Origin: a virus | IMG/VR virus record: IMGVR_UViG_3300037360_000175 | Span: 1-22,574 of that record | Strand: one strand, 5' to 3' | DNA: 22,574 bases | In this document: piece after piece, positions 15,313 to 22,497 of the stretch | Numbering within the stretch: the first letter of the stretch is position 1 | Layout: the number at the start of each line of letters is the position of its first letter | Translations under genes and position numbers: made by a program | The notes under the pieces: model-generated | What the model saw: the letters and a program-made list of their open reading frames with translations, nothing else | Database searches by the model: none | Told to the model about the DNA's origin: nothing

Positions 15313-16788
15313 TTAGATTGGGTATCTTATCATCCCGTACGCTTGTCGACCCGTGGCTTTGTTCGTCCACGAAGTACCAAAAGATCCGCCCGAACCGCTA
15401 TATAACGTAACAATCGGACTACCAAAGCCTATGCTTGCATAGCATTGTACGTTTGTATTATCATCAAGGGCCGCGGTCCCGGGTTCCGTAATTACAGATG
15501 GCGCCGAGGCCGAGCACGCGACCGGACAAGTGAAGCCAAAAGAAGTTCCCTGTCCCGTCCCTGTCAGGTGGTAATAAACGTCGATATCAGAACCGTGTCT
15601 TTTGTAAAACAAGGCAGAAGATGCAGTCGAAGTTAATCCTACAACGCCGGCATTTGCAAGCCAGTTTACGATCGTACTGTCGGTAAGTACATTGAACCCG
15701 TTAAAAGTTAGAGCCGAGCCCGTAACCGCAACGTTTCCACCAGAAATATTTACCGCGGTAGGACCCTGTATCCCAACCGAACCGCCAGACGCCGAGCAAT
15801 CAACCGAGTAACCATTAAGCCAAAGTGTGTCGGAGCCAGTAATGGCGCTTATCTTGACTTTGCCGGCTGAATCACCGCTTATTTGTACTTCGTGCGGAGA
15901 CCCGTTAAGATCTGGAGGAGATATATTCAGTGCATCATAATTTGAAGGAGTTAAAGTTACGGAGCCCACTGCTCCAGTAATGTTCAAAGTCTGAGAATTT
16001 ACTCCGACCGCGACGTTGGACGGGGAATTTATCGCACAGGCGCCCGAACTTGCATTAAGGGCAACTCTATTACCTTCTAAAGATAAAAGATCTGAGCCTG
16101 TCTGTGCAACAACGTGAATTATGCCGTTTGAATCCCCAGAAATTGTGAGCTGATGTGAGGCATCGTTTGAATCAGAAACTAATAGGGAAAGTGTAGCACT
16201 GTCTATGTTCAATGCATTCCCTGTTTCCATATAAAGAGTATCGGAGTCCCCAGTCATGTCCAAGAATTGTGGCCCCCCAACATTCATGTTAATAGAACTG
16301 CCACTCATTGAAACCACATTAGGCGTAATTATGGACACTACTCCCGCACTGGCATTAAAATTCATATCTAAAGCTTGTATGTTTAAACCATCGGGAGCAT
16401 TACTGCCATTTTTTGCCGTGATTTTAACAAAATTGTTAGAGTCACCAGAAATTATGAGTTGATGGGTACTGTCTGAATTTGTATCCTTAGTCCTTAAAGA
16501 TATTCCCGTTCCAGTGTTATAGGATTCAGCGACCACATTTCCTGAAGGGTCAGAGTATACCGCTGGTATTACATTCACGTCACCATTTCCGTTTACCCCC
16601 GCGGCACCTTTAGATTGGGCAATAAATGACATATAAGACCCGGAGCTATCAGATCTTTTTTGCCCATCAATCGTTCCTACACAAAGAGTTTGCTCAATGT
16701 CGGAAAAATGTCCAATCTCGGTCGAGTCCCAAGGTTCGACAGAATTTGCATCATTGGAATAAAAACCAAGCGGGCTTGTAAACGGCAT
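15313..16788 (-). CDS. Beta-rich repeat fibre protein with C-terminal binding-like domain
   Basis: This 491-aa protein is a probable virion fibre or head appendage. Three repeats begin H-(Q/E)-x-x-ISGDS and run about 42-45 residues (109-153, 212-253, 299-340), each with a K/V-V/I strand, a GS-D-L/N turn and a ASxG-V/A-x-I end. Between them are Ser/Asn/Gly-rich strands typical of triple-beta-helix fibre shafts. Residues about 379-491 (VVGLTSTASSALFYKRHGSD, VYYHLTGTGQGTSFGFTCP, ending RQAYGMIRYPI) look like a compact beta-sandwich found at fibre tips, which suggests ligand binding. AAAGGAGA lies before the ATG. The neighbours are a 114-aa unknown and a glycosyltransferase. It lies between coat and gp4-like genes, not beside the tailspike, so a head or neck fibre is the better guess. 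Confidence 0.75.
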   Translation of the reverse strand: MPFTSPLGFYSNDANSVEPWDSTEIGHFSDIEQTLCVGTIDGQKRSDSSGSYMSFIAQSKGAAGVNGNGDVNVIPAVYSDPSGNVVAESYNTGTGISLRTKDTNSDSTHQLIISGDSNNFVKITAKNGSNAPDGLNIQALDMNFNASAGVVSIITPNVVSMSGSSINMNVGGPQFLDMTGDSDTLYMETGNALNIDSATLSLLVSDSNDASHQLTISGDSNGIIHVVAQTGSDLLSLEGNRVALNASSGACAINSPSNVAVGVNSQTLNITGAVGSVTLTPSNYDALNISPPDLNGSPHEVQISGDSAGKVKISAITGSDTLWLNGYSVDCSASGGSVGIQGPTAVNISGGNVAVTGSALTFNGFNVLTDSTIVNWLANAGVVGLTSTASSALFYKRHGSDIDVYYHLTGTGQGTSFGFTCPVACSASAPSVITEPGTAALDDNTNVQCYASIGFGSPIVTLYSGSGGSFGTSWTNKATGRQAYGMIRYPI

Positions 16789-16799
16789 ATATTTCTCCT

Positions 16800-17144
16800 T
16801 TAAACCGACATATCCGGTGAAATAAGCTTATTGCCGGATATTGTTTTCTTCGGTTCTGGTTGTATATCAGAAAACATTAGTTTTGTTTTTTCCTCATACC
16901 TGGCCAAGCAGGCCTCCGCCCCATTATCAATGGGCGGTTTTATCTCAATTACATCAGCTAATTGCTTCGGGCCTATCCGTTTTCTTGGCCTCATATCCGA
17001 TGCCCGGATCTTGACATTAGTAGGCGGATCGAACTCGATAACGGGCTCATCGGCCTTGCGGATCTTGTCTTCTTCTTCCCGCGAATGAGCGGTTTTCCAG
17101 CCGCCTTCCCGCAGGTAAATACATTTCGGATACTCTGTTCCCAT
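16800..17144 (-). CDS. Conserved-type small phage protein, function unknown
   Basis: This 114-aa hydrophilic protein begins MGTEYPKCIYLREGGWKTAH, followed by an SREEEDKIRKADEP segment. Short phage proteins starting with YPK-(M/C)-(L/I)-Y and a charged helix are common near coat genes, but I know no function. It contains a basic middle (MRPRKRIGPKQL) and a Lys-rich end. There is no membrane segment. AAAAGGAAAAGAATT precedes the ATG and part of this lies in the stem of a long hairpin (17155-17208). The gene is followed 11 bp later by the 491-aa fibre gene, with which it is probably co-transcribed. Confidence 0.75.
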   Translation of the reverse strand: MGTEYPKCIYLREGGWKTAHSREEEDKIRKADEPVIEFDPPTNVKIRASDMRPRKRIGPKQLADVIEIKPPIDNGAEACLARYEEKTKLMFSDIQPEPKKTISGNKLISPDMSV

Positions 17145-17154
17145 AATTCTTTTC

Positions 17155-17208
17155 CTTTTGAGAGGGATTTAATCCAGGCCAGGCCGAGCCTTGTAACCCT
17201 CTCAAAGG
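17155..17208 (-). promoter_or_regulatory. Long hairpin covering the ribosome binding site of the 114-aa gene
   Basis: Bases 17155-17166 and 17197-17208 form a 12-bp stem with one G-T pair. The 30-base loop holds a second small stem (17181-17184 with 17188-17191). On the minus-strand transcript the 3' arm ends with AAAAGG, which is also the likely ribosome binding site of the gene starting at 17144. There is no T-run after the stem in either direction, so it is not a standard intrinsic terminator. A role in masking translation, or in RNA stability or processing, is inference. Confidence 0.5.
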
Positions 17209-17243
17209 ATACAAGAGCAAGGCCCAGACCGGGATTGTTAAAA

Positions 17244-17465
17244 TTAACCGAGAATTCCTTTATTGTGCAATGCAGTTATGATGCTATTAATAGCACCGTA
17301 AGCTACGGCTGTACCATCCGTGCCAATATTAATGGCAGTAATGGCATTAGCCTGTGCGCAAGAAAGTCCATGAAAACCGACCAGAGAGGTCGACGTCTGC
17401 CCAAGAGTATTGCCTGAGGGGCAATCACCCATAACCAGTTGGGTTGAATCTCCACCGTAAGCCAT
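17244..17465 (-). CDS. Small putative head-fibre or decoration protein
   Basis: This 73-aa protein lies directly after the coat gene. The central part, TSTSLVGFHGLS followed by AQANAITAINIGT and ending AINSIITALHNKGILG, follows a pattern I know from short proteins next to coat genes in other phages (T-x-(K/L)VGFxG, then a helix ending in G-I-(I/L)). Those are often annotated as head fibre or decoration proteins, by position more than experiment. Here it would be one such domain with almost no extra sequence. AAAGGA lies 8 bases before the ATG and just downstream of the coat terminator, so its expression depends on read-through. A 99-bp gap with a hairpin follows. Confidence 0.65.
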   Translation of the reverse strand: MAYGGDSTQLVMGDCPSGNTLGQTSTSLVGFHGLSCAQANAITAINIGTDGTAVAYGAINSIITALHNKGILG

Positions 17466-17479
17466 GATTAAATCCTTTG

Positions 17480-17512
17480 AAAAAGTAAAAGGAGGGCGGA
17501 TACCCGCCCTCC
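17480..17512 (-). terminator. Intrinsic terminator after the coat gene
   Basis: Bases 17491-17499 and 17504-17512 form a perfect 9-bp GC-rich stem (GGAGGGCGG with CCGCCCTCC) with a 4-base loop. On the minus strand it is followed at once by TTTTACTTTTT. It begins 7 bp after the coat stop codon. It would cap coat transcripts and reduce transcription of the 73-aa gene and everything after it. Confidence 0.9.
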
Positions 17513-17519
17513 GAGTCGT

Positions 17520-18773
17520 TTACGCACCCAACACGCGGCATGCGAGTTGAGGATACAGCGGAACCCATCCGTAGAGCACATCAAGACGAGCCACGATATT
17601 ATCGTTATTTATATCGTATTGACGGACTAAACGAACGCTGATACCATCCCACACTTCCCGAGCAGCCATATCCACACCCTTCGGAAGCACAAGATCGGCC
17701 GTGGCCAACGCAAATGCATCTTTGTGGTAGATAAGGTTGTTGCTATAGGCAGTTGAGGCAGTCCCAATGAAAGTCAGGGCGGCTCCGTTATCCGGAGAAG
17801 CCGTAACCGTCTGGGTTGCACCACTGGTGATGATGGAAGGAGAAATCGTCAGAGTTGCTGTTCCACCAGCTGCTGTAGTAGCTGATGTAACAACGAACTG
17901 CTGAGCAGTTCCCGTGTCCGCTTTTGTTTCCTGGTTGACCGTGTTAACGGCTGTTCCAGAAGAGAAATAAAACACGTCGCCAGCAACAAAAGTATGACCC
18001 GATGTTGCATAGATCGCAAGAGAGCTTCCCGTTTGTGAACCGGTCGAAGCAGAGGCGTCGCCAGTCGCAAGACGTGACCCAACCGTGAGACGAGGAATGT
18101 TCTGGGAAACCTTAAAGTCCATACCAAGAGCGTTTCCGATTGTTCCTTTTTCGTACTGTTCCGAAAGCACGGATTGAGGATTAAACAAACCGGAAAGTCC
18201 GGCAACACCAGCGGCCTGTGCAAACGGGCTGAGTATGCAATACCGTTCCGATTCAGGAGCGGCATAGTTGCTCAAGTAAGCACTACCATTCAAGAAAACA
18301 CCAGGGGCCTTTGCGGACGAATTGGTCGAATCCGTACCGGCACCGGGTTGTACTCCTGGAACACCAACCGTGTTGTAGACACTGGTGAAAAGCTGTAACC
18401 CATCGTAGTCCATTGTTGAAGCAAGGAGCAAGCCGGCGGGACGAATGTAACGATCGGAGAACTCATCGATCGTCAAGGTTAGATCAGCAGTTGAGAAACG
18501 CATGTCGATATGCTTCTGAGTAGAAACAGTCAACGTTACGTAATCTTCCACAGTGTCCTGAACTGAAAGAGCGGGACCTGTCGAAACCGTATAGCGGTTA
18601 GGCTTACGGATCCTAAGGGACGGACCTATTTTACCGGAGACCGTCGCTCCGGAATTCGCGAAGCTATCATCATAACTTCTGGTTACCGATGAAGCAAAAT
18701 GGAGGCTGTTATGCAGCACCCGAAGGGCCTCGCGGGTAATCATTGTGGGGGTCAGAAGAGAATTGCCAGCCAT
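17520..18773 (-). CDS. P22 coat-like major capsid protein
   Basis: This 417-aa protein has the hallmark N-terminus of the P22 gp5 coat group: NSLLTPTMITREALRVLHNS (residues 4-23), then FASSVTRSYDDSF and a GPSLRIRKPNRYTV strand. The length fits that family (P22 coat is 430 aa). The middle contains an AT-rich beta domain (residues about 225-345: TGSSLAIYATSGHTFVAGDV, FVVTSATTAAGGTATLTIS) that may be an inserted surface domain like the P22 I-domain region. The C-terminus ends in LVRQYDINNDNIVARLDVLYG, a strand and loop region conserved in this family. It forms the icosahedral shell with the scaffold protein encoded 64 bp upstream. AAAGGAAG lies before the ATG, and a strong terminator follows the stop. 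Confidence 0.9.
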   Translation of the reverse strand: MAGNSLLTPTMITREALRVLHNSLHFASSVTRSYDDSFANSGATVSGKIGPSLRIRKPNRYTVSTGPALSVQDTVEDYVTLTVSTQKHIDMRFSTADLTLTIDEFSDRYIRPAGLLLASTMDYDGLQLFTSVYNTVGVPGVQPGAGTDSTNSSAKAPGVFLNGSAYLSNYAAPESERYCILSPFAQAAGVAGLSGLFNPQSVLSEQYEKGTIGNALGMDFKVSQNIPRLTVGSRLATGDASASTGSQTGSSLAIYATSGHTFVAGDVFYFSSGTAVNTVNQETKADTGTAQQFVVTSATTAAGGTATLTISPSIITSGATQTVTASPDNGAALTFIGTASTAYSNNLIYHKDAFALATADLVLPKGVDMAAREVWDGISVRLVRQYDINNDNIVARLDVLYGWVPLYPQLACRVLGA

Positions 18774-18837
18774 TGGAAACTTCCTTTGTTAAAAATTATT
18801 CTTATACCCCCCACCAAAAAACTATAGTGGAGAGCGG

Positions 18838-19698
18838 TTAATAAACTCTGCCTAAATCACGTCTGGCTTTATTACGGTACTTCACGTAATCTTCCATCGA
18901 CATGGACTCCGGATTAACGGTAACCGTAACTCCATTGCTAACCACCGATCGGATCGGGGCGGGAGCTCGGGGTCTAACCGGAGCAGGTGCACTTCTCGGA
19001 TTACTTAATTGAGATTCAATTTTTCCGATTTCAGTGGCAGCTTTTGCAGGATGCATGCCATTAAGCTTTTCCATAATTTCAGGATTCTGAGCCAAGTGAA
19101 AACGGATATCCGGACCTATGTCACTCATCATTATCGCATCCGCAATAATCTGATTCTTAATAGGTATATGCGATGCTTCCGCAATAATGTCGTCATAATC
19201 CGGGTTCTGCTTTCTCAACTCATTTTCCCTTGTCTGAAAAGCCGTTACAGCCGTATTCTGCTGCGTCGCCTGCTGAACTCGTTGCTGAATCTCAGGTAGT
19301 TTCTTCGAGATCTGAAAATCCACCTGTGCCTGAATGTAATCATCGTCACTGGCAAAATTGTCCCGGACCGGTTTCTGCGGTTCCGACGGAGCACCCTCCG
19401 TTTGCTTTCCAGACCTCAAAATCTGCGCTTGCAATGCGAGATTTTGTGCTTCAAGCTCGGCCGCCTTATTCATGAACCTGTTCAAGCGCCTTGCATAGTG
19501 GTCCTCTTTAGGCTTCTTTTCCTCGGGCTTCGGCTGTTCTTCCGGCGACGGAGGTACGACACCACCATCTGTCGTTGTCGGTTGTTGTTCAGCGGAACCC
19601 TCAGGATTCCCTAAAGTCGGTTGCACTACCGGTTCATTCGTTCCCGGAATTTCGAGTGGCTGCTCGGGAATGGTCGGTTCTACATTTGCCTGTTCCAT
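18838..19698 (-). CDS. Scaffolding protein
   Basis: This 286-aa acidic, helical protein lies between portal and coat, the scaffold position. Residues 1-65 are Pro/Glu/Gln-rich and look disordered. A coiled-coil helix covers about 66-96 (HYARRLNRFMNKAAELEAQNL) and another about 120-165 (DYIQAQVDFQISKKLPEIQQ). A further helical part (165-230) and a Pro/Arg linker (235-250) come next. The C-terminus, SMEDYVKYRNKARRDLG, is a basic helix of the kind that binds coat in P22-like scaffolds. Scaffold directs coat assembly around the portal and leaves before or during DNA packaging. TAGGAG lies before the ATG. The 94-bp leader holds three short hairpins. Confidence 0.85.
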   Translation of the reverse strand: MEQANVEPTIPEQPLEIPGTNEPVVQPTLGNPEGSAEQQPTTTDGGVVPPSPEEQPKPEEKKPKEDHYARRLNRFMNKAAELEAQNLALQAQILRSGKQTEGAPSEPQKPVRDNFASDDDYIQAQVDFQISKKLPEIQQRVQQATQQNTAVTAFQTRENELRKQNPDYDDIIAEASHIPIKNQIIADAIMMSDIGPDIRFHLAQNPEIMEKLNGMHPAKAATEIGKIESQLSNPRSAPAPVRPRAPAPIRSVVSNGVTVTVNPESMSMEDYVKYRNKARRDLGRVY

Positions 19699-19723
19699 AA
19701 TAAAACTCCTACGTTATCAACCT

Positions 19724-19789
19724 CAGGATACCGTCCTGGTCGGCCTGGGCCTTATTGGCCCGAAATCTATATATCCTCCGCATAAGCGG
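19724..19789 (-). other. Three short hairpins in the portal-scaffold gap
   Basis: Within the gap between portal stop and scaffold start are three inverted repeats: CAGGA/TCCTG at 19724-19738, GGGCC/GGCCC at 19747-19761 with a 5-base loop, and CCGC/GCGG at 19778-19789 with a 4-base loop. None has a T-run, so none is a clear terminator. They may affect processing or translation of the scaffold message. Each stem is short, so chance remains possible. Confidence 0.35.
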
Positions 19790-19792
19790 GAA

Positions 19793-21982
19793 TTAAAATC
19801 CTTGTTGTGTTCCTTCTTGCACCAAACCACCCTGCTGGACCGCGGACACCGGCGTAGAGGGCACCTGGACCGGCGTCGAAGCTGACTGCTTGGGAAGCGG
19901 AGCCTGTCCTATTTGATGCAGCTTTACCGCCGAATCCACATTCGACGAAATGATATTATGCGACTGCCGCACATGCTCTTGCGCCAAAGCATACTTCGCC
20001 TTCTCAATTTCAGTCTGGGCCTTGACCTCGGTATCGTGTACCTTGGCCTGTATTTCCATCTGCTTGTCCTTAAGCGCTTTCTGTAAATTACCAATAAGTC
20101 CCTGCATCTGAGAATTCTGCTGTTGTAAACCCTGTGCCTGCTGCATGGTCTGCTGATGCGCCTGCATAAGCTTTTGCATGTCCCCGACCACGGCCCGCAT
20201 CTGCTGCTCCTGCATCTCCTGCGTAGACCCCGCCTCGTCCTGACCTATAACCCCATTCATGTTGGGCTGGGCCTGAATAAACCGCTTCAACCGATCGGCA
20301 ACCTCGCCACTTAAAGGATTATCGAGCATCCGCATGATAAGATCAGGTGCCACAGTACCAACAAGTGGTATTTGAGGTAAAACCTGGGCCAAGGTCGTAG
20401 CCGCTTCAACACGTTTAGTTTCATAGCTGGGTCCTATGTCAATAACTACATCATAATTACCCACTGTCATGTCGTAAACACGCCCATCAGGGCCCGGGTG
20501 CTGGGTATTTATGGAAACTATCTTGTCCGTCATGTCCTCGCCCAAACACCTTACCATTCTCTCCCTGTTGTAGAAAATAGGGATTAAATCTATCAAAATC
20601 TTGCCCAAAAGGTGATACCCCCGCGCCAGGTTGTCAATAAAGTGAAAATTGGAGATATCACCTTGGCGTTGTCGAGCAATGATGGCTTTTCCCGAAATTT
20701 CATTTGACTGTGCACCCAAAGAACTATCGTAAATGCCAGATATTTCCTTCATCTGTTGTGCGGATAAAGTGATTCCCTGAAGGAAAGCGCCCTCGACCTC
20801 AACAGAAGGGAGTCTTATGGGCGGAGGAACAGGGGCACCATCGTGAGACAACGGACTATAACGTAAAAAGGGCAAATTCTTTCTGTTAAGCTCTTTCCAT
20901 TCAGGGAATCGCTCAATTTGACCCGCCGCGGCAAGGAATGGGGACTTGGGCGAATTAGCCACCTTCTCAGTATAGGCGGTGAAGAAGTAATTGTAGGACC
21001 TTTGAGGGTCTTTTAAGAAACGGGTAATCGAAATCCAAGTCTTTTTGCCCGTATCGTCCGCGGAAGGTATCTCCGGGCCCATAACCGGTATAATCGGGAT
21101 GTATTTACCAGGCCAGTCCTTCTGTTCAAGAATTTCATTCTCGGACATCAAGTACCACTTGATGGTTTTCTTTACCGAGTCACGTTCATCAACGATTTCG
21201 AGGCCCTTGGGTACTTTCTTCTTGTCATCAATAACCGTTCCGTCGCTCAATTCGTAAATCGTCTTCTTTTCTTGTTCAACATTCCAGTATTCAGCGACAA
21301 AGACATAGTCTTTGCCCTCCCAGTTCGCATCTCCTACCGAACTGGAAGCAAAATTTGCCATTTTTGCCTTGGGATGCTTGAGCTTAAACTCATCTTTTGA
21401 CATCCTGGACCGCACAAAAGCATATTCAGCATCGCTGAAATCAGCATATTTGCACAAATGGACCGGAAAATACACGGAAAAAGGATTCTGTATCCGCTCC
21501 AGGTACAATTCCTGGTTAAAACTGTTATCATCGAGATATTCGGAAAGAACACGGAAATAGCCAATCCCACATACGACTTGGTAAAAAGTTGCATCATCTA
21601 TCGCGGCTTTGGAATTTCCGTTGTTCAAAATGTGTCTTATCATCCCGTCCACGACCTGGGCCGTGTCGGGGTCCGTGAGACTGTCAACAGGACGAATTTT
21701 AATCGTTGGGCGGTTCTGCCTCATATCATTTATGATCCGATAGCAGAATTCCGGGATTTTGTTGTTCGTGAGCACGGGCCGGCGGTCTTCCGTCCGATCG
21801 CGCATGATGGCTTCCGGCCATTGACGACCACCGAAAAAGTACAGGTCCTCCAAGGATTCTTGGCGGGCGGCACTCGTGTTTTCCTGGATCTGGTCAAAAC
21901 GAGCCAAAGCTATTTTCAAGACCTTTTCATCAGGGCTTAGCCCGGTCGTGTTAACTAAAGAGTTTTCTTCGTTTATTGCCAT
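19793..21982 (-). CDS. P22-like portal protein
   Basis: This 729-aa protein is close in length to P22 portal (725 aa) and alike in plan. The N-terminus has the ALARFDQIQENTSAARQESL helix followed by a LYFFGGRQW segment. Residues 85-115 carry NDMRQNRPTIKIRPVD and DPDTAQVVDGMIRHIL, a family signature. The core has QNPFSVYFPV, the wing strands, and YDVVIDIGPSYETKRVEA (a DxGPS motif as in P22). From about residue 587 to 675 a Gln-rich coiled coil (MRAVVGDMQKLMQAHQQTMQ) would form the long portal barrel. Twelve copies form the DNA channel at one capsid vertex. The leader is only 17 bp before the endonuclease gene and carries just a weak GAG about 11 bases before the ATG, unlike every other structural gene here. 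Confidence 0.93.
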   Translation of the reverse strand: MAINEENSLVNTTGLSPDEKVLKIALARFDQIQENTSAARQESLEDLYFFGGRQWPEAIMRDRTEDRRPVLTNNKIPEFCYRIINDMRQNRPTIKIRPVDSLTDPDTAQVVDGMIRHILNNGNSKAAIDDATFYQVVCGIGYFRVLSEYLDDNSFNQELYLERIQNPFSVYFPVHLCKYADFSDAEYAFVRSRMSKDEFKLKHPKAKMANFASSSVGDANWEGKDYVFVAEYWNVEQEKKTIYELSDGTVIDDKKKVPKGLEIVDERDSVKKTIKWYLMSENEILEQKDWPGKYIPIIPVMGPEIPSADDTGKKTWISITRFLKDPQRSYNYFFTAYTEKVANSPKSPFLAAAGQIERFPEWKELNRKNLPFLRYSPLSHDGAPVPPPIRLPSVEVEGAFLQGITLSAQQMKEISGIYDSSLGAQSNEISGKAIIARQRQGDISNFHFIDNLARGYHLLGKILIDLIPIFYNRERMVRCLGEDMTDKIVSINTQHPGPDGRVYDMTVGNYDVVIDIGPSYETKRVEAATTLAQVLPQIPLVGTVAPDLIMRMLDNPLSGEVADRLKRFIQAQPNMNGVIGQDEAGSTQEMQEQQMRAVVGDMQKLMQAHQQTMQQAQGLQQQNSQMQGLIGNLQKALKDKQMEIQAKVHDTEVKAQTEIEKAKYALAQEHVRQSHNIISSNVDSAVKLHQIGQAPLPKQSASTPVQVPSTPVSAVQQGGLVQEGTQQGF

Positions 21983-21986
21983 AAGT

Positions 21987-21992
21987 TATATT
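21987..21992 (+). promoter_or_regulatory. Possible -10 element for the endonuclease gene
   Basis: TATATT lies 7 bases before the endonuclease ATG. With usual spacing the transcript would start at or beside the ATG, giving a leaderless message, which would fit the lack of a ribosome binding site. No good -35 is visible and the region is AT-rich, so confidence is low. Confidence 0.25.
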
Positions 21993-21999
21993 ACTCTAT

Positions 22000-22497
22000 A
22001 TGAAACTGATTCCGCTTACTCAAGGCTTCTCTGCAATTGTTGACGACGACAAATTCGAGTTTCTTTCCCAATGGAAGTGGTATGCCAGAAAAGGCACACA
22101 TACCTGGTATGCAGGAAGATGTGTTAGAGTTTCCAAAACTAAAAAAGTTATTTACATGCATCGTGTTATCCTAAACAACCCTCTTAACGAAATAGACCAC
22201 ATTGACAGTAATGGCCTTAATAATCAACTACATAATCTAAGAGTCACCACAAAAGCCCAAAATCAGTTTAATAGAGGTCTCTCTATGACAAATAAATCGG
22301 GATTTAGGGGCGTTTATTTCAATAAACGTGCTAAAAAATGGTTTGCACGAATTGAAGTTAATAAAAAATGTCATTGGTTAGGTAGTTTCCCCACCGCTGA
22401 AGAAGCCGGCAAAGCTTACGATGACGCGGCTCGACGACTTCACGGCGATTTTTATAAAAATCCATCATTAAAAACTTCTCATTTGACCGGGCTCTAA
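22000..22497 (+). CDS. HNH homing endonuclease with AP2 DNA-binding domain
   Basis: This 165-aa protein is the only convincing plus-strand gene. The start ([20 protein letters not shown], then LSQWKWYAR) is standard for phage HNH-AP2 free-standing homing endonucleases. The HNH fold covers about residues 50-90: MHR with H54, EIDHID with D66-H67, and [14 protein letters not shown]. The AP2 domain covers 100-151: [19 protein letters not shown] and [16 protein letters not shown]. It would nick or cut a homing site in an allele lacking the gene. No ribosome binding site precedes the ATG. The start is 17 bp from the portal start (divergent), and the last 30 bp overlap the 3' end of the minus-strand gene at the right edge. 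Family members often stop soon after HGDF, so residues 152-165 look like an acquired tail. Confidence 0.9.
   Translation: MKLIPLTQGFSAIVDDDKFEFLSQWKWYARKGTHTWYAGRCVRVSKTKKVIYMHRVILNNPLNEIDHIDSNGLNNQLHNLRVTTKAQNQFNRGLSMTNKSGFRGVYFNKRAKKWFARIEVNKKCHWLGSFPTAEEAGKAYDDAARRLHGDFYKNPSLKTSHLTGL

Noticed and set aside
16962-17417. 151-aa plus-strand open frame
   Set aside because: It crosses two minus-strand genes and the hairpin between them, with no coding-like pattern.
17849-18265. 138-aa minus-strand frame within the coat gene
   Set aside because: It is an out-of-frame Leu-rich shadow of the coat protein.
18774-18837. Terminator or promoter in the scaffold-coat gap
   Set aside because: Only a 6-bp stem with a 12-base loop and scattered AT runs are present; no T-run after the stem and no paired -35/-10.
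21458-21940. 160-aa plus-strand open frame opposite the portal gene
   Set aside because: It lies wholly antisense to clear portal sequence, has no family-like motif and no ribosome binding site.
22000-22497. Intron or intein carrying the HNH gene
   Set aside because: The endonuclease is antisense to both neighbours and lies between their ends, so neither gene is split; a free-standing endonuclease explains the layout.
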